A stretch of 62,218 bases of DNA from an uncultured Bacteroidales bacterium (GTDB taxonomy: Bacteria > Bacteroidota > Bacteroidia > Bacteroidales > WCHB1-69). The stretch spans positions 1 through 62,218 of the forward strand of contig CAMJXE010000009.1 of the NCBI GenBank assembly GCA_946409645.1, written 5' to 3'. The notes below the pieces were generated by a model. The model saw only the letters and a list, made by a program, of their open reading frames with translations, was not told the origin of the DNA and ran no database searches. The position numbers and the translations under genes are program-made. Within the stretch, counting starts at the first letter, position 1. Every line of letters begins with the position of its first letter. Positions 44,004-53,099 of the stretch are shown here, in pieces.

Positions 44004-45107
44004 ATGTTTTTCCAAGTTTATGGGGCTAACGCCCTGGCCCAATGGGGGATGCTGCTCGTCGTCCTCGTGGGTCTCATCCTGTTCAACGAGTTCGCCCGTC
44101 GCACCAAGTTCGGCGGCATCTTCACCTTCCTGATCATTCCCGTCGCCCTGACGGCCTACTTCCTCGCGATTGCCGTGGGCGTGCGCAACGGTGCACAATG
44201 GGCGTTGGAGAACCAAACCCATGTCTATATGCAGGGCTGGTTTCACTACGCCAAGCTCTATGCCGCCACCGCCGGATGTATCGGCTTTATGATGATCAAA
44301 TACAAATGGGGCATCGGTGCCAAGCATTGGTTCAAACCGTTCCCGTTCGTCATCGTGGCCATTAACATCCTGATTGCCTGTGTCTCCGACTTTGAGAGCG
44401 CCGCAATGGGCTGGAACAAATGGTGGCTCACCTCCGAAGGCGTTTGGCAATACGGCGGCTGGCACAATGTGATGAACGGCGTGGCCGGTATCATCAACAT
44501 CTTCTGTATGACCGCATGGTGGAACGTTTATGCCTCCAAGGACAAAAAAGACATGATCTGGGCCGACATGACGTGGGTCTATATCGTGATTTATGATATC
44601 TGGAACTTCGCATACACCTACAACTGCCTGCCGACGCACAGCTGGTACTGCGGTATTGCTTTGCTGCTCGCCCCGACGGTGGCCGCTCTGTTGTGGAACC
44701 GCGGTGCTTGGATCCAAAACCGCGCCAACACTTTGGCTATCTGGTGTATGTTCGCTCAGGTCTTCCCGCTCTTCCAAGAGACCTTCAAAGACGGTCAACA
44801 GTGGTTCAGCTGGGCTACGCTTCCCGTCCTCTATCCGGAAGGTGTCGCCACCATCGAGCAACTGTACGCCGCAGGCGGACAGGCTGCCGTTGACGGTGTT
44901 GTGGGCACCACGGTGGATCCTTCTGTTGTGGCTGCCAACCCGAAGATGATGATCTTCATCAGCGCGCTGGCCCTCGTGACCAACATTATCGCGTTATGCT
45001 ACATCATCGGACAGTCCAAGAAGCGCCATATCAACCCGTATAAAGAAGACGTCTTCGTCAACCAAAAGTACTACAAAGACGCTATGGAGCGCGCCGACGT
45101 GGACTAA
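44004..45107 (+). CDS. DUF5692-family polytopic membrane protein
   Basis: A 367-residue membrane protein with roughly ten hydrophobic segments, starting MFFQVYGANALAQWGMLLVV. Trp/Tyr-rich interhelical stretches (WFHYAKLYAATAGCIGFMMI, DMTWVYIVIYDIWNFAYTYN) match what I recall of family DUF5692, whose function is not known. It is the last gene of the hypB island and is followed by a strong terminator, so the island ends here. By context it could anchor an electron-transfer complex with the flavoprotein, or transport a substrate; neither is shown by the sequence. Confidence 0.75.
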   Translation: MFFQVYGANALAQWGMLLVVLVGLILFNEFARRTKFGGIFTFLIIPVALTAYFLAIAVGVRNGAQWALENQTHVYMQGWFHYAKLYAATAGCIGFMMIKYKWGIGAKHWFKPFPFVIVAINILIACVSDFESAAMGWNKWWLTSEGVWQYGGWHNVMNGVAGIINIFCMTAWWNVYASKDKKDMIWADMTWVYIVIYDIWNFAYTYNCLPTHSWYCGIALLLAPTVAALLWNRGAWIQNRANTLAIWCMFAQVFPLFQETFKDGQQWFSWATLPVLYPEGVATIEQLYAAGGQAAVDGVVGTTVDPSVVAANPKMMIFISALALVTNIIALCYIIGQSKKRHINPYKEDVFVNQKYYKDAMERADVD

Positions 45108-45130
45108 TTATAGGGTGATTTCCTTAAGAA

Positions 45131-45165
45131 AAACGCTATCGACAACTCCGATAGCGTTTTTTTTT
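45131..45165 (+). terminator. Intrinsic terminator after the DUF5692 gene
   Basis: AAACGCTATCG (45131-45141) pairs with CGATAGCGTTT (45149-45159), followed by an unbroken T-run to 45165. Confidence 0.9.
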
Positions 45166-45214
45166 CGTCCAAAATAGTTAATAATTAATCATCAGTGAGT
45201 ATTCATATTTTATA

Positions 45215-45222
45215 TATATTTG
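45215..45222 (+). promoter_or_regulatory. -7 box for the GH20 gene
   Basis: TATATTTG, 18 bp upstream of the ATG at 45241, matches TAnnTTTG. Confidence 0.5.
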
Positions 45223-45240
45223 CAGCTTAATTTTTTATGA

Positions 45241-47586
45241 ATGATGAAATTAGGATTTGTGTACCATAAACTTTGGGTTTTAAGCTTCTTGGTCGTTGTT
45301 TGCGGACTATTCATGGGTTGCAAAGATAAGGTAGAAATAGCTGATTATCAAGTGATCCCATTACCAAAAGAGGTCAATGTAACGGGCCGTCTGCCTTTCT
45401 CGCTGACGGAGAACACGATTATTTTCTACTCTGAGAAGGATTCTTTGAAACGGGAAGCCGAATTCCTTTCCGAATATATTTCAGACCAGACGAAGGTGGA
45501 GTTACAGATGCGACCGATTCAGCAACAAACGGCATCGGGCATTTTCCTGATGCTGGATACGCTAGTTTGCCAACAGCCTGAGTCATACCGAATTGACATC
45601 TCATCTGACAAGATTGTCGTCAAAGGATTCGATGCTGCTGGGGTTTTCTATGGCATCCAGACCTTACGAAAAAGTATGCCCGTGGGCGCAAAAGCAGACA
45701 TCGTGAAATTCCCTGCCGGCACTATTGTGGATTATCCGCAATTCTCCTATCGTGGCATGCATCTTGATGTGGCACGCCATTTCATGACCTTCGACTCTGT
45801 GAAACGCTACATCGATATGATGGCACTCCACAACATGAACCAGTTCCACATCCATCTCACTGATGATCAAGGCTGGCGCATGGAGATCAAACGCTATCCC
45901 GGGCTTACCTACACGTCGTCGTGGCGAAAGGGCACGGTGCTTGGGCGCAACACCAACAACTACGACACCATCCGTCACGGTGGCTTTTACACGCAGGCGC
46001 AGTTGCGCGAGCTGGTGGCCTACGCCGCTGAACGTCACATCAACATCGTTCCGGAAATCGACCTGCCCGGTCACATGCAGGCCGCGTTGGCATCATTCCC
46101 GCAATTCGGTTGCACTGGCGGACCATACGAGGTTTGGCAGCGCTGGGGCGTCTCCGATGAGGTGATTTGTGCCGGCAACGAAACCGCGATGAAATTCCTC
46201 GAAGATGTGCTCAACGAGGTGATGGATGTCTTCCCGTCCGAAATCATCCATATCGGTGGCGACGAATGTCCGAAAACCCGCTGGCACGAATGCCCGAAAT
46301 GTCAGGCCAAAATCGCACAGTTAGGCCTGCGCAACGACGGTCGTTTTTCTGCCGAAGACCACCTGCAGAGCTACGTGATGAACCGCATGGAGAAGGTGGT
46401 GAAGGCTCGTGGTCGTCGCATCATTGGCTGGGACGAGATTCTGGAGGGCAGCATTAGCAAGAGTGCGATGATTATGAGCTGGCGCGGCACTTCAGGCGGC
46501 ATCACCGCGGCCAAGAAAGGTCACGACGTGGTGATGGCACCGTTAGATTACCTCTATTTCAGTCAAGGACAGTCGCTTACACCCGAGAATGAACCCGTTT
46601 TCGCTGACGGCTACCTGCCCGTGGAACGTGTTTATGCGTTCCGTCCGCTGCCTGAAGAACTTACCGAAAAGCAGAAAGAGCGCATCATCGGCGTACAAGG
46701 TTGCATCTGGGGAGAATATGTACACAGTTTCAAGGATGTGGAATACGACGCGCTGCCACGTATGGCTGCCCTATCGGAATTACAGTGGTGCAAGCCTCAA
46801 CAACGTGATTACAAGGATTTTATCGACCGTTGCTTCCGAATGGCGAAATGGTATGACTTCTATCATTACAACTATGCGCACCATATTTTTGACTTGCAAG
46901 CTGAGGTTACCCCAGATTACGAAGAGGGTTGTATCCATATCGTATTGTCCAAATATGGCGAGGGCGAAATTCGCTATTCGTTGGACGGCAAAAACCCGAA
47001 GAGGGGAGAGGTTTATACGAAACCTATCGAGATTCGGGAAAATGCGGATTTCCGTGCCATATTGATACGTCCTGACGGTCAGACTTCCGAGTATAAGACG
47101 GAGTTCCGATTCTCGAAATCGTCGATGAAGCCGATCACATTGAAGGAGCAGCCACACGAAAATTATGCTTACGAGGGCGCTCCTACGTTGATCGACGGTC
47201 TGCACGGAAACCAGAACTACCGCACAGGCCGCTGGATAGGCTTCTGGGGCACTCCTCTGGAGGCAACGATTGATTTGCAACAACCAATCGATGTTCAAAA
47301 AGTTGCGTTTCATTCCATTGTCCACATCAACGATTGGATATATAATCCGAAGAGTTTCACCGTTTTGATTTCGGATGATGGTGAGGAATTCCGCGAAGTG
47401 GCCAATACGGAATATCCATTGGCGGATTGGGACCAAATCAACGGCATTGAAAACTACGAATTGAAATTCGCCCCTGTCAACACTCGTTTTCTGCGTGTTG
47501 TCATCACAGGTCATCAGTTGCCCGAAGGTCACACGGGTTACGGACATCCTGCATGGCTTTTCGTGGATGAGATTGAGGTGGAATAA
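45241..47586 (+). CDS. Beta-N-acetylhexosaminidase (GH20) lipoprotein
   Basis: A 781-residue exo-glycosidase that removes terminal GlcNAc or GalNAc. A lipoprotein signal ends in FMGC near residue 28. A GH20b N-terminal domain (about 35-165) precedes the TIM barrel (about 168-500) with YRGMHLDVARHF, the FHIHLTDDQGWRMEIKRYP stretch and the catalytic Asp-Glu pair in HIGGDECPKTRW. Then come a chitobiase-type C-terminal domain (about 560-620, EIRYSLDGKNPKRGEVY) and an F5/8 type C (discoidin) domain to the end. This layout is typical of Bacteroidota mucin or chitin-oligosaccharide degraders. ATG 45241 and ATG 45244 are equivalent starts. The gene is monocistronic, with a promoter box and an upstream terminator. 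Confidence 0.95.
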   Translation: MMKLGFVYHKLWVLSFLVVVCGLFMGCKDKVEIADYQVIPLPKEVNVTGRLPFSLTENTIIFYSEKDSLKREAEFLSEYISDQTKVELQMRPIQQQTASGIFLMLDTLVCQQPESYRIDISSDKIVVKGFDAAGVFYGIQTLRKSMPVGAKADIVKFPAGTIVDYPQFSYRGMHLDVARHFMTFDSVKRYIDMMALHNMNQFHIHLTDDQGWRMEIKRYPGLTYTSSWRKGTVLGRNTNNYDTIRHGGFYTQAQLRELVAYAAERHINIVPEIDLPGHMQAALASFPQFGCTGGPYEVWQRWGVSDEVICAGNETAMKFLEDVLNEVMDVFPSEIIHIGGDECPKTRWHECPKCQAKIAQLGLRNDGRFSAEDHLQSYVMNRMEKVVKARGRRIIGWDEILEGSISKSAMIMSWRGTSGGITAAKKGHDVVMAPLDYLYFSQGQSLTPENEPVFADGYLPVERVYAFRPLPEELTEKQKERIIGVQGCIWGEYVHSFKDVEYDALPRMAALSELQWCKPQQRDYKDFIDRCFRMAKWYDFYHYNYAHHIFDLQAEVTPDYEEGCIHIVLSKYGEGEIRYSLDGKNPKRGEVYTKPIEIRENADFRAILIRPDGQTSEYKTEFRFSKSSMKPITLKEQPHENYAYEGAPTLIDGLHGNQNYRTGRWIGFWGTPLEATIDLQQPIDVQKVAFHSIVHINDWIYNPKSFTVLISDDGEEFREVANTEYPLADWDQINGIENYELKFAPVNTRFLRVVITGHQLPEGHTGYGHPAWLFVDEIEVE

Positions 47587-47658
47587 AAGTTGAAAATAAG
47601 TTGTAACGTTTGAATTGTTTTTTCGTTATAGTATTATTTGATTGAAACTTTTTTTTGT

Positions 47659-49980
47659 ATGAAACAATGCGTCATTATATTGATAGTCAATATTTTAATA
47701 ATATTGAATTCTTTTGCCCAGAATCAGAATCTCACTGTCACTTCTTTGGTGGGCCAGACTGTGGAAAACATTTTGCAGAATCATTTGGCAGGAGACGGTG
47801 TGTTGATTACAGGCTGCGACTGTCCTGGTGTTTTTTCCGCTCCGGCCAAGTTCAACAACCAGACGGGAAATGTCACCTACCCGCAGATTGGCACCTTTAA
47901 CCGGAACGGATTCACCAACTTCCCGTTTGCTTCGGGTTTGGTGTTGACCACCGGCAATGTGAGTGTGGCGGCGGGGCCGAATAACGCCACCTCTGCTTCT
48001 GCACAGGTTAACCCCGGTTACACGGAAAGCGCCCTCAGTTCTTATACCACCAATACGGTAAACAATTCCGCCTCTTTGGAGTTTGACTTTATCGCTATGG
48101 CGGATGAATTCGCCTTCAATTATATTTTCGGTTCCGAAGAGTATTGTGAATACGTGAATTCCTCGTATAATGACGTGTTCGCCTTTTTGCTGACGGGCAT
48201 TGATCCGGTGACTTATACCACAACTACAAAAAACGTGGCCGTTGTTCCCGGTACGGTCAACACACCAGTAACCATCAACAACGTGAATCACGGTTACCAC
48301 AGTGGCGGAACGGGACCGGGTACTTCCCCTTCCAATTCGAGCTATTTTGTCTGCAACGCCGGCAATTCCAATGGTGTGCAGTATGACGGATACACCACTG
48401 CACTTACGGCCCAAGCAGTCATTTTCGGATGCCAGACCTATCACATGAAACTGGCGGTGGCCAACGTGGGCGACAACGCTTACGATTCCGGTGTCTTTTT
48501 GGAGGAGGGAAGTTTCTACAGTCCGCACGTGCAGGTAAGTCAGGCATGGGAAACGGAGGAAGGTGGTGACACATTGGTCCAAAATTGCCGTGAATTGGAT
48601 CTTACGTTCAAGATTGAAAGACCCATGCTTACGTCATCTACTTCTGTCATCATTGATGCAGGTGGCAATGCGCTGTTGGGAACGGATTATATCATGACAA
48701 AGCCTAATGGGACGCAAATCACCCCTGATGATAATACTTTCTTTTATCCCGAGGGTGACACCATTCAGATGGTGCATGTGAGTATGGCACCTACGGCTAC
48801 TTTTTCAGGGACAGATACCAAGACGGTTATCCTTTATGTGGTTACGCAGGGTTGTTCCGGCAATGGTAATTTGGAAAGCTATTTCCACGTAGAGGACACC
48901 ATCTATTTGTATCTCCGAGCCAACGATTCCATCCGTTTGCGCGATACAGCCATCACCGTGTGTGATCGGTTGGATTACATTGAGGTGGAGATGGACAGAG
49001 GCACAGCACCCACTTTCTACCAATGGTATTCCGCGACGGGTGATCCCAATCCCGCCGGGATTACCGACCCCGAGTCTCCCGCCACTGCTTGCAATATCAC
49101 GGAAAGTGCCGTTTATAAGCTTGTTGCAACGGACCGATGGAACTGTATGACGGATACGACCACGGTGCAAGTTAACATCATACCCAAACCGGAATTCACT
49201 GTCACCTACACGCCTGACCACGGCTGTCAGCCGCTGTCGGTGACGTTACAGGCGCAATATACTCCCGAATACGCCCAAGTCTATTGGGACATCCATAACC
49301 AAGATTCTTTTGCGTATGTCGATTCTGCCACTACACTCCACATCTCATTGCCAGACCCTGGTTATTACGATATCTCCCTGTTGGTGCAAAGTGCGTCGGG
49401 ATGTGCTGATTCTATGACGTACAGCAATGTCATTCATGTCGCAGATTATCCGCGCCCCGATTTTGTTTTCAGCCCTTCAGAGCCTGAAAACGGCGAAGAG
49501 GTCTTTTTCTACAACCACACCACGGGTGAGAATATCACCAATTATGTTTGGAATTTTGGAGATGGGCACTCCTCATACTTGGAAGAACCGACTCACACGT
49601 ATCATCTGACTGAGAGCGATATTATGACCGTGCATCTGACTGTCACTAATGCTGACGGATGTTCCAGCGATACGATTCAGTTTATCCCCGTGGAGGATAA
49701 TTTTGCCTTCTTCGTCCCCTCCGCTTTCACTCCCAACACGGACGGACACAACGAGATTTTCCTGCCCAAGGTCAACGATGTGGTCAATTATGAGTTGACG
49801 ATTTTCAACCGTAATGGAGAGTTGATTTTCTACACGAACAATCCTGATATTGGTTGGGATGGCACAGTGGAGGGAAAACCCGCCCCGCAAGGTGTATATG
49901 TTTGGAAGATTCATTACGCCAAGATCGGCACTCCTGATGAGATGATGGTAAAGAACGGTACTGTTACGCTGATTCGGTGA
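47659..49980 (+). CDS. Secreted choice-of-anchor-L/PKD protein with T9SS type B sorting domain
   Basis: A 773-residue exported protein. The ATG at 47659 gives the signal peptide MKQCVIILIVNILIILNSFA; an upstream TTG at 47638 only lengthens it. Residues about 20-290 are a choice-of-anchor-L domain (ITGCDCPGVFSAPAKF, FDFIAMADEFAFNYIFGSEE). Ig-like/PKD modules follow, including a clear PKD near 610-690 (NYVWNFGDGHSSYLEEPTH). The last 95 residues are the gliding-motility-type C-terminal domain (FVPSAFTPNTDGHNEIFLPK, GWDGTVEGKPAPQGVYVWKI) used by the type IX secretion system as a sorting signal. It is probably attached to or released from the surface; the ligand is unknown. Confidence 0.93.
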   Translation: MKQCVIILIVNILIILNSFAQNQNLTVTSLVGQTVENILQNHLAGDGVLITGCDCPGVFSAPAKFNNQTGNVTYPQIGTFNRNGFTNFPFASGLVLTTGNVSVAAGPNNATSASAQVNPGYTESALSSYTTNTVNNSASLEFDFIAMADEFAFNYIFGSEEYCEYVNSSYNDVFAFLLTGIDPVTYTTTTKNVAVVPGTVNTPVTINNVNHGYHSGGTGPGTSPSNSSYFVCNAGNSNGVQYDGYTTALTAQAVIFGCQTYHMKLAVANVGDNAYDSGVFLEEGSFYSPHVQVSQAWETEEGGDTLVQNCRELDLTFKIERPMLTSSTSVIIDAGGNALLGTDYIMTKPNGTQITPDDNTFFYPEGDTIQMVHVSMAPTATFSGTDTKTVILYVVTQGCSGNGNLESYFHVEDTIYLYLRANDSIRLRDTAITVCDRLDYIEVEMDRGTAPTFYQWYSATGDPNPAGITDPESPATACNITESAVYKLVATDRWNCMTDTTTVQVNIIPKPEFTVTYTPDHGCQPLSVTLQAQYTPEYAQVYWDIHNQDSFAYVDSATTLHISLPDPGYYDISLLVQSASGCADSMTYSNVIHVADYPRPDFVFSPSEPENGEEVFFYNHTTGENITNYVWNFGDGHSSYLEEPTHTYHLTESDIMTVHLTVTNADGCSSDTIQFIPVEDNFAFFVPSAFTPNTDGHNEIFLPKVNDVVNYELTIFNRNGELIFYTNNPDIGWDGTVEGKPAPQGVYVWKIHYAKIGTPDEMMVKNGTVTLIR

Positions 49981-49997
49981 TGTTGGCTGTTGGCAAA

Positions 49998-50040
49998 AAA
50001 CAAACGTCCGTGTAGAATTCTGCACGGACGTTTGTTTTCT
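49998..50040 (+). terminator. Strong intrinsic terminator before the rnf operon
   Basis: AACAAACGTCCGTG (about 49999-50012) pairs with CACGGACGTTTGTT (50023-50036), followed by T-rich sequence. It isolates the rnf operon from the upstream gene. Confidence 0.9.
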
Positions 50041-50094
50041 AACCATTTAACCTTCCCAACAAAAAAACACGTCCCCGCATATCCAAAAAAATAT

Positions 50095-50102
50095 TACTTT
50101 TG
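50095..50102 (+). promoter_or_regulatory. -7 box for the rnf operon
   Basis: TACTTTTG, 48 bp upstream of the rnfD ATG, matches TAnnTTTG. With the terminator before it, it shows that this operon begins with rnfD. Confidence 0.5.
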
Positions 50103-50150
50103 CCGTTTGTTATTTTTCGGATTATAAGGAACAAATAAAAACGACAATCA

Positions 50151-51110
50151 ATGGATAAATTGTTACACATTTCCGGATCCCCGCACGTTCACAGCGACGA
50201 GTCTGTGAAGAAGATCATGTGGTCGGTGGTTCTGGCGTTGGTGCCGGCATTGTTAGTGTCCATCTATTATTTTGGACTGCCGGTTATCATCCTGACACTC
50301 GTCTCTATCGGCAGCTGCGTGCTGTTAGAGTATCTTATTCAGCGTTTCATGATGCACCAGAAGCCCTCTGTTGATGATGGTTCTGCGGTGGTCACGGGAC
50401 TGTTGCTGGCCTTCAATGTCCCTTCCAACCTGCCGATTTGGATTATGGTGGTGGGTGCGCTCGTCGCTATCGGGATCGCGAAGATGCCCTTCGGCGGTTT
50501 GGGTCACAACCCGTTCAATCCCGCATTGGTGGCGCGTGTCATGTTGCTCATCGCCTTCCCTGTGCAGATGACCTCTTGGCCGGTGCCGACTCCCATTTGG
50601 GGCTTTGCCGACGCGGTGACCGGTCCTACGGCCCTCGGTCTTATTAAAGAGGGTGGCGACTTGAGCCAAATGCCTTCCTACGTGGATATGCTTGTCGGAC
50701 AAATGGGCGGCAGCTTCGGTGAGGTGTCCGCCATCGCCCTGCTCATTGGTGCAGCCTTCTTGTTGTGGAAGCGCATCATCACATGGCACATTCCTGTGTC
50801 GTTCATCGCCACGGCGTTTGTGATTGCCGGTATTTTCCATTTGGTGAACCCTGAAGTGTACGTCAGCCCGTTCATCCACCTGCTTGCAGGCGGTCTCATC
50901 CTCGGTGCTTGTTTCATGGCTACTGATATGGTGACCTCCCCGACCTCCCCGTGGGGCATGATCGTGTTTGGATGTGGTTGTGGTCTGCTCACCATCATCA
51001 TCCGCCTCTTTGGCGCGTACCCCGAGGGTGTCTCTTTCTCCATCTTGCTGATGAACGCTGTGGTGCCGTTGATTAACAAAGGCTTCAAACCGAAACAATT
51101 CGCTCACTAA
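50151..51110 (+). CDS. rnfD: Rnf complex membrane subunit RnfD
   Basis: A 319-residue NqrB/RnfD family membrane protein, normal length, starting MDKLLHISGSPHVHSDESVK. It carries a covalently bound FMN in the Rnf complex, which couples ferredoxin oxidation and NAD+ reduction to Na+ or H+ transport. The usual flavinylation motif SGAT reads TGPT (DAVTGPTALGLIKEGG) here: the acceptor Thr is kept, but Pro replaces Ala. Other family stretches present are FGGLGHNPFNPALVARVMLL and MATDMVTSPTSPWGM. It is first in an rnfD-rnfG-rnfE-rnfA operon; rnfB and rnfC are not upstream. Confidence 0.95.
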   Translation: MDKLLHISGSPHVHSDESVKKIMWSVVLALVPALLVSIYYFGLPVIILTLVSIGSCVLLEYLIQRFMMHQKPSVDDGSAVVTGLLLAFNVPSNLPIWIMVVGALVAIGIAKMPFGGLGHNPFNPALVARVMLLIAFPVQMTSWPVPTPIWGFADAVTGPTALGLIKEGGDLSQMPSYVDMLVGQMGGSFGEVSAIALLIGAAFLLWKRIITWHIPVSFIATAFVIAGIFHLVNPEVYVSPFIHLLAGGLILGACFMATDMVTSPTSPWGMIVFGCGCGLLTIIIRLFGAYPEGVSFSILLMNAVVPLINKGFKPKQFAH

Positions 51111-51128
51111 CCCTCAAAATAAATCGAT

Positions 51129-51719
51129 ATGGCAAAGAATAATTCCATCTGGAGATTAGTGATAGTGCTGACGTGCATATCACTTTTGGCTGCACTGGCT
51201 CTTACCGGTGTCTATGCCCTCACCAAAGGACCTATCGAAAAGGGTCAACGTGAGAAAAAAGAAAACGCGCTGAAAGCGGTGCTTCCTGAATATCAGGGTA
51301 CCGTTCGAGATACCATAATTGTGGATGCCGACAACGAAGAGATTCCTGTCCATTTAGCTATCGGCCAAAACGGTGAACTTTGCGGTGCGGGCATCGAGAC
51401 TTACACCAAGAAAGCTTTTGCTGGACGTTTCGACCTGATGGTTGGCTTTGATGCAGAAGGCTCTATTGTCAACACGGAAGTCATCAAGGCGAGCGAAACT
51501 CCTGGCTTGGGTGATAAAATCAACAAAGACAAAGAAGGTAATGGCTGGGCTCAACAGTTCAACCACCAGAATCCCGCGGATTTCAAGTTGGTGGTGAAGA
51601 AAGACGGCGGCGATGTGGATGCCATCACAGCAGCCACGATTTCGTCCCGCGCCTACTGCGACGCAGTGCAACGTGCTTACGACATTTTTATGAAAATAAA
51701 GGAGGATTATCATGAGTAA
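51129..51719 (+). CDS. rnfG: Rnf complex flavoprotein subunit RnfG
   Basis: A 196-residue protein with one N-terminal membrane helix (about 9-30) and a periplasmic FMN_bind domain. The flavinylation motif is usually SGATISS; here it reads TAATISS (VDAITAATISSRAY), keeping the acceptor Thr. The family stretch GFDAEGSIVNTEVIKASETP precedes PGLGDKI. FMN attachment would need an ApbE flavin transferase encoded elsewhere. It lies 18 bp after rnfD and its stop overlaps the rnfE start by 8 bp. Confidence 0.94.
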   Translation: MAKNNSIWRLVIVLTCISLLAALALTGVYALTKGPIEKGQREKKENALKAVLPEYQGTVRDTIIVDADNEEIPVHLAIGQNGELCGAGIETYTKKAFAGRFDLMVGFDAEGSIVNTEVIKASETPGLGDKINKDKEGNGWAQQFNHQNPADFKLVVKKDGGDVDAITAATISSRAYCDAVQRAYDIFMKIKEDYHE

Positions 51720-52335
51720 CAGCAAATTAAATATAATGACAAAGGGTTTCTTCAAAGAAAACCCTGCTCTGATTTTGGTGTTGGGCTGCTGTCCGACGTT
51801 GGCAGTCACCACTTCGGTGGTCAACGCCTTGGGCATGGGTGCGGCCACGACCTTCGTGCTGCTGATGTCCAATATGCTCATCTCCGCACTGAAGAACGTC
51901 ATTCCCGACAAGGTACGTATCCCGAGCTACATCGTCATCATCGCCACCTTCGTGAGCATGATCGACTTGCTGATCCAGGGATTCCTGCCGTCATTGTCCG
52001 CCAGCTTGGGCGTGTTCATCCCGTTGATTGTGGTGAACTGCATTGTGTTAGGACGTGCGGAAGCTTTCGCCAACAAGAACTCCGTGTTCGATTCACTGCT
52101 CGATGGTCTCGGAATGGGTATCGGATTCACTATCGCATTGGTGCTCATCGGCGGCATCCGCGAAATTCTCGGTGCGGGCTCCTTCCTCGGCTACCAGTTC
52201 ATCCCTTCGGAGTACAACATGCTGATCTTTGTGCTCGCTCCCGGCGCATTCCTCGTCTTCGGTTTCGTGATGGCTGCGGTGCGGTTTATTGTGAACAAGA
52301 GAGAAGAGAAGAAGAAACATTACGCTGCGGAATAG
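51712..52335 (+). CDS. rnfE: Rnf complex membrane subunit RnfE
   Basis: A 207-residue NqrD/RnfE membrane protein with six predicted helices. The conserved half-helix with the cluster-binding Cys region is LVLGCCPTLAVTTSVVNALG, followed by MGAATTFVLL and GFLPSLSASLGVFIPLIVVN. With RnfA it forms the inverted-topology pair that holds an intramembrane Fe-S centre. A charged C-terminal tail (NKREEKKKHYAAE) ends the protein. A 110-bp gap with a coding remnant separates it from rnfA. Confidence 0.94.
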   Translation: MSNSKLNIMTKGFFKENPALILVLGCCPTLAVTTSVVNALGMGAATTFVLLMSNMLISALKNVIPDKVRIPSYIVIIATFVSMIDLLIQGFLPSLSASLGVFIPLIVVNCIVLGRAEAFANKNSVFDSLLDGLGMGIGFTIALVLIGGIREILGAGSFLGYQFIPSEYNMLIFVLAPGAFLVFGFVMAAVRFIVNKREEKKKHYAAE

Positions 52336-52343
52336 GACGCATT

Positions 52344-52412
52344 GTGCAGTTACCAGCAGGAGATTCTATCCTCTTATCTTCGGACGGAATGGTGGAGCTG
52401 GTAAACAAATAA
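52344..52412 (+). pseudogene. Possible remnant of a SpoIIE/PP2C phosphatase C-terminus
   Basis: An open 22-codon stretch between rnfE and rnfA reads VQLPAGDSILLSSDGM, then VELVNK and a stop. The pattern GDSILLSSDGMVE is like the core GDxxxLYTDGxxE of SpoIIE-type phosphatases (compare GDTLFLYTDGLTE in the protein at 20767-22827). No start or remaining domain is present, so if real it is a decayed fragment inside the rnf operon. Confidence 0.35.
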
Positions 52413-52444
52413 TCGGTAAAAAAACAAACGAATAAAATAGAACA

Positions 52445-53035
52445 ATGGAATATATTATCATGATTATCGGAGCTGTGCTGGTTAACAACATCATTTTGGT
52501 GCAGTTCCTCGGCATTTGCCCTTTTTTGGGTGTTTCCAGCAAGGTGAATACCGCCTTGGGTATGGGTGCTGCAGTCACTTTCGTGATGGCACTCGCCACT
52601 CTGGTCACTTCGCTGCTGCAGAAGTATGTGCTGGAGCCTCTTAGCATCACCTACCTGCAGACCATCGTTTTCATTTTGGTTATCGCCAGCTTGGTTCAGA
52701 TGGTGGAGATCATGCTCAAGAAGGTCAGCCCCTCGCTGTACCGCGCCTTGGGTGTGTTCCTGCCACTGATTACTACCAACTGCGCTGTGCTCGGTGTCGC
52801 CATCAATGTTACCCAGCAAACCATCATTCCTGGACATGGTTTCTCGGTGATTGACAATACTTTATATGCCGTTGCCATTTCCATCGGATTCACCTTGGCC
52901 ATCACGATATTTGCCGGTTTGCGTGAACAACTTGAGCTGGTGGATATCCCTAAGGGCATGAAGGGCGTTCCGATCGCGTTGATTACCGCTGGTATCTTGG
53001 CCATGGCCTTTATGGGATTTGCGAATCTTGTCTAA
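52445..53035 (+). CDS. rnfA: Rnf complex membrane subunit RnfA
   Basis: A 196-residue NqrE/RnfA membrane protein with six predicted helices. The family signature is VQFLGICPFLGVSSKVNTAL followed by GMGAAVTFVM, and the second half has LPLITTNCAVLGVAINV. It pairs with RnfE. Length is normal. It is the last recognised rnf gene in the operon; the next gene starts 64 bp downstream on the same strand. Confidence 0.95.
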   Translation: MEYIIMIIGAVLVNNIILVQFLGICPFLGVSSKVNTALGMGAAVTFVMALATLVTSLLQKYVLEPLSITYLQTIVFILVIASLVQMVEIMLKKVSPSLYRALGVFLPLITTNCAVLGVAINVTQQTIIPGHGFSVIDNTLYAVAISIGFTLAITIFAGLREQLELVDIPKGMKGVPIALITAGILAMAFMGFANLV

Positions 53036-53099
53036 TTAATAATTAAGAATTCAGAATTTATTCTGGAGATTAATCGTACATTTTGCATTGGAAAAGGCA

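Noticed and set aside
43989-44861. 290-codon minus-strand open frame opposite the DUF5692 gene
   Set aside because: It is rich in Asp, His and Gly, as expected from the complement of a GC-rich membrane-protein gene; no motif or start signal.
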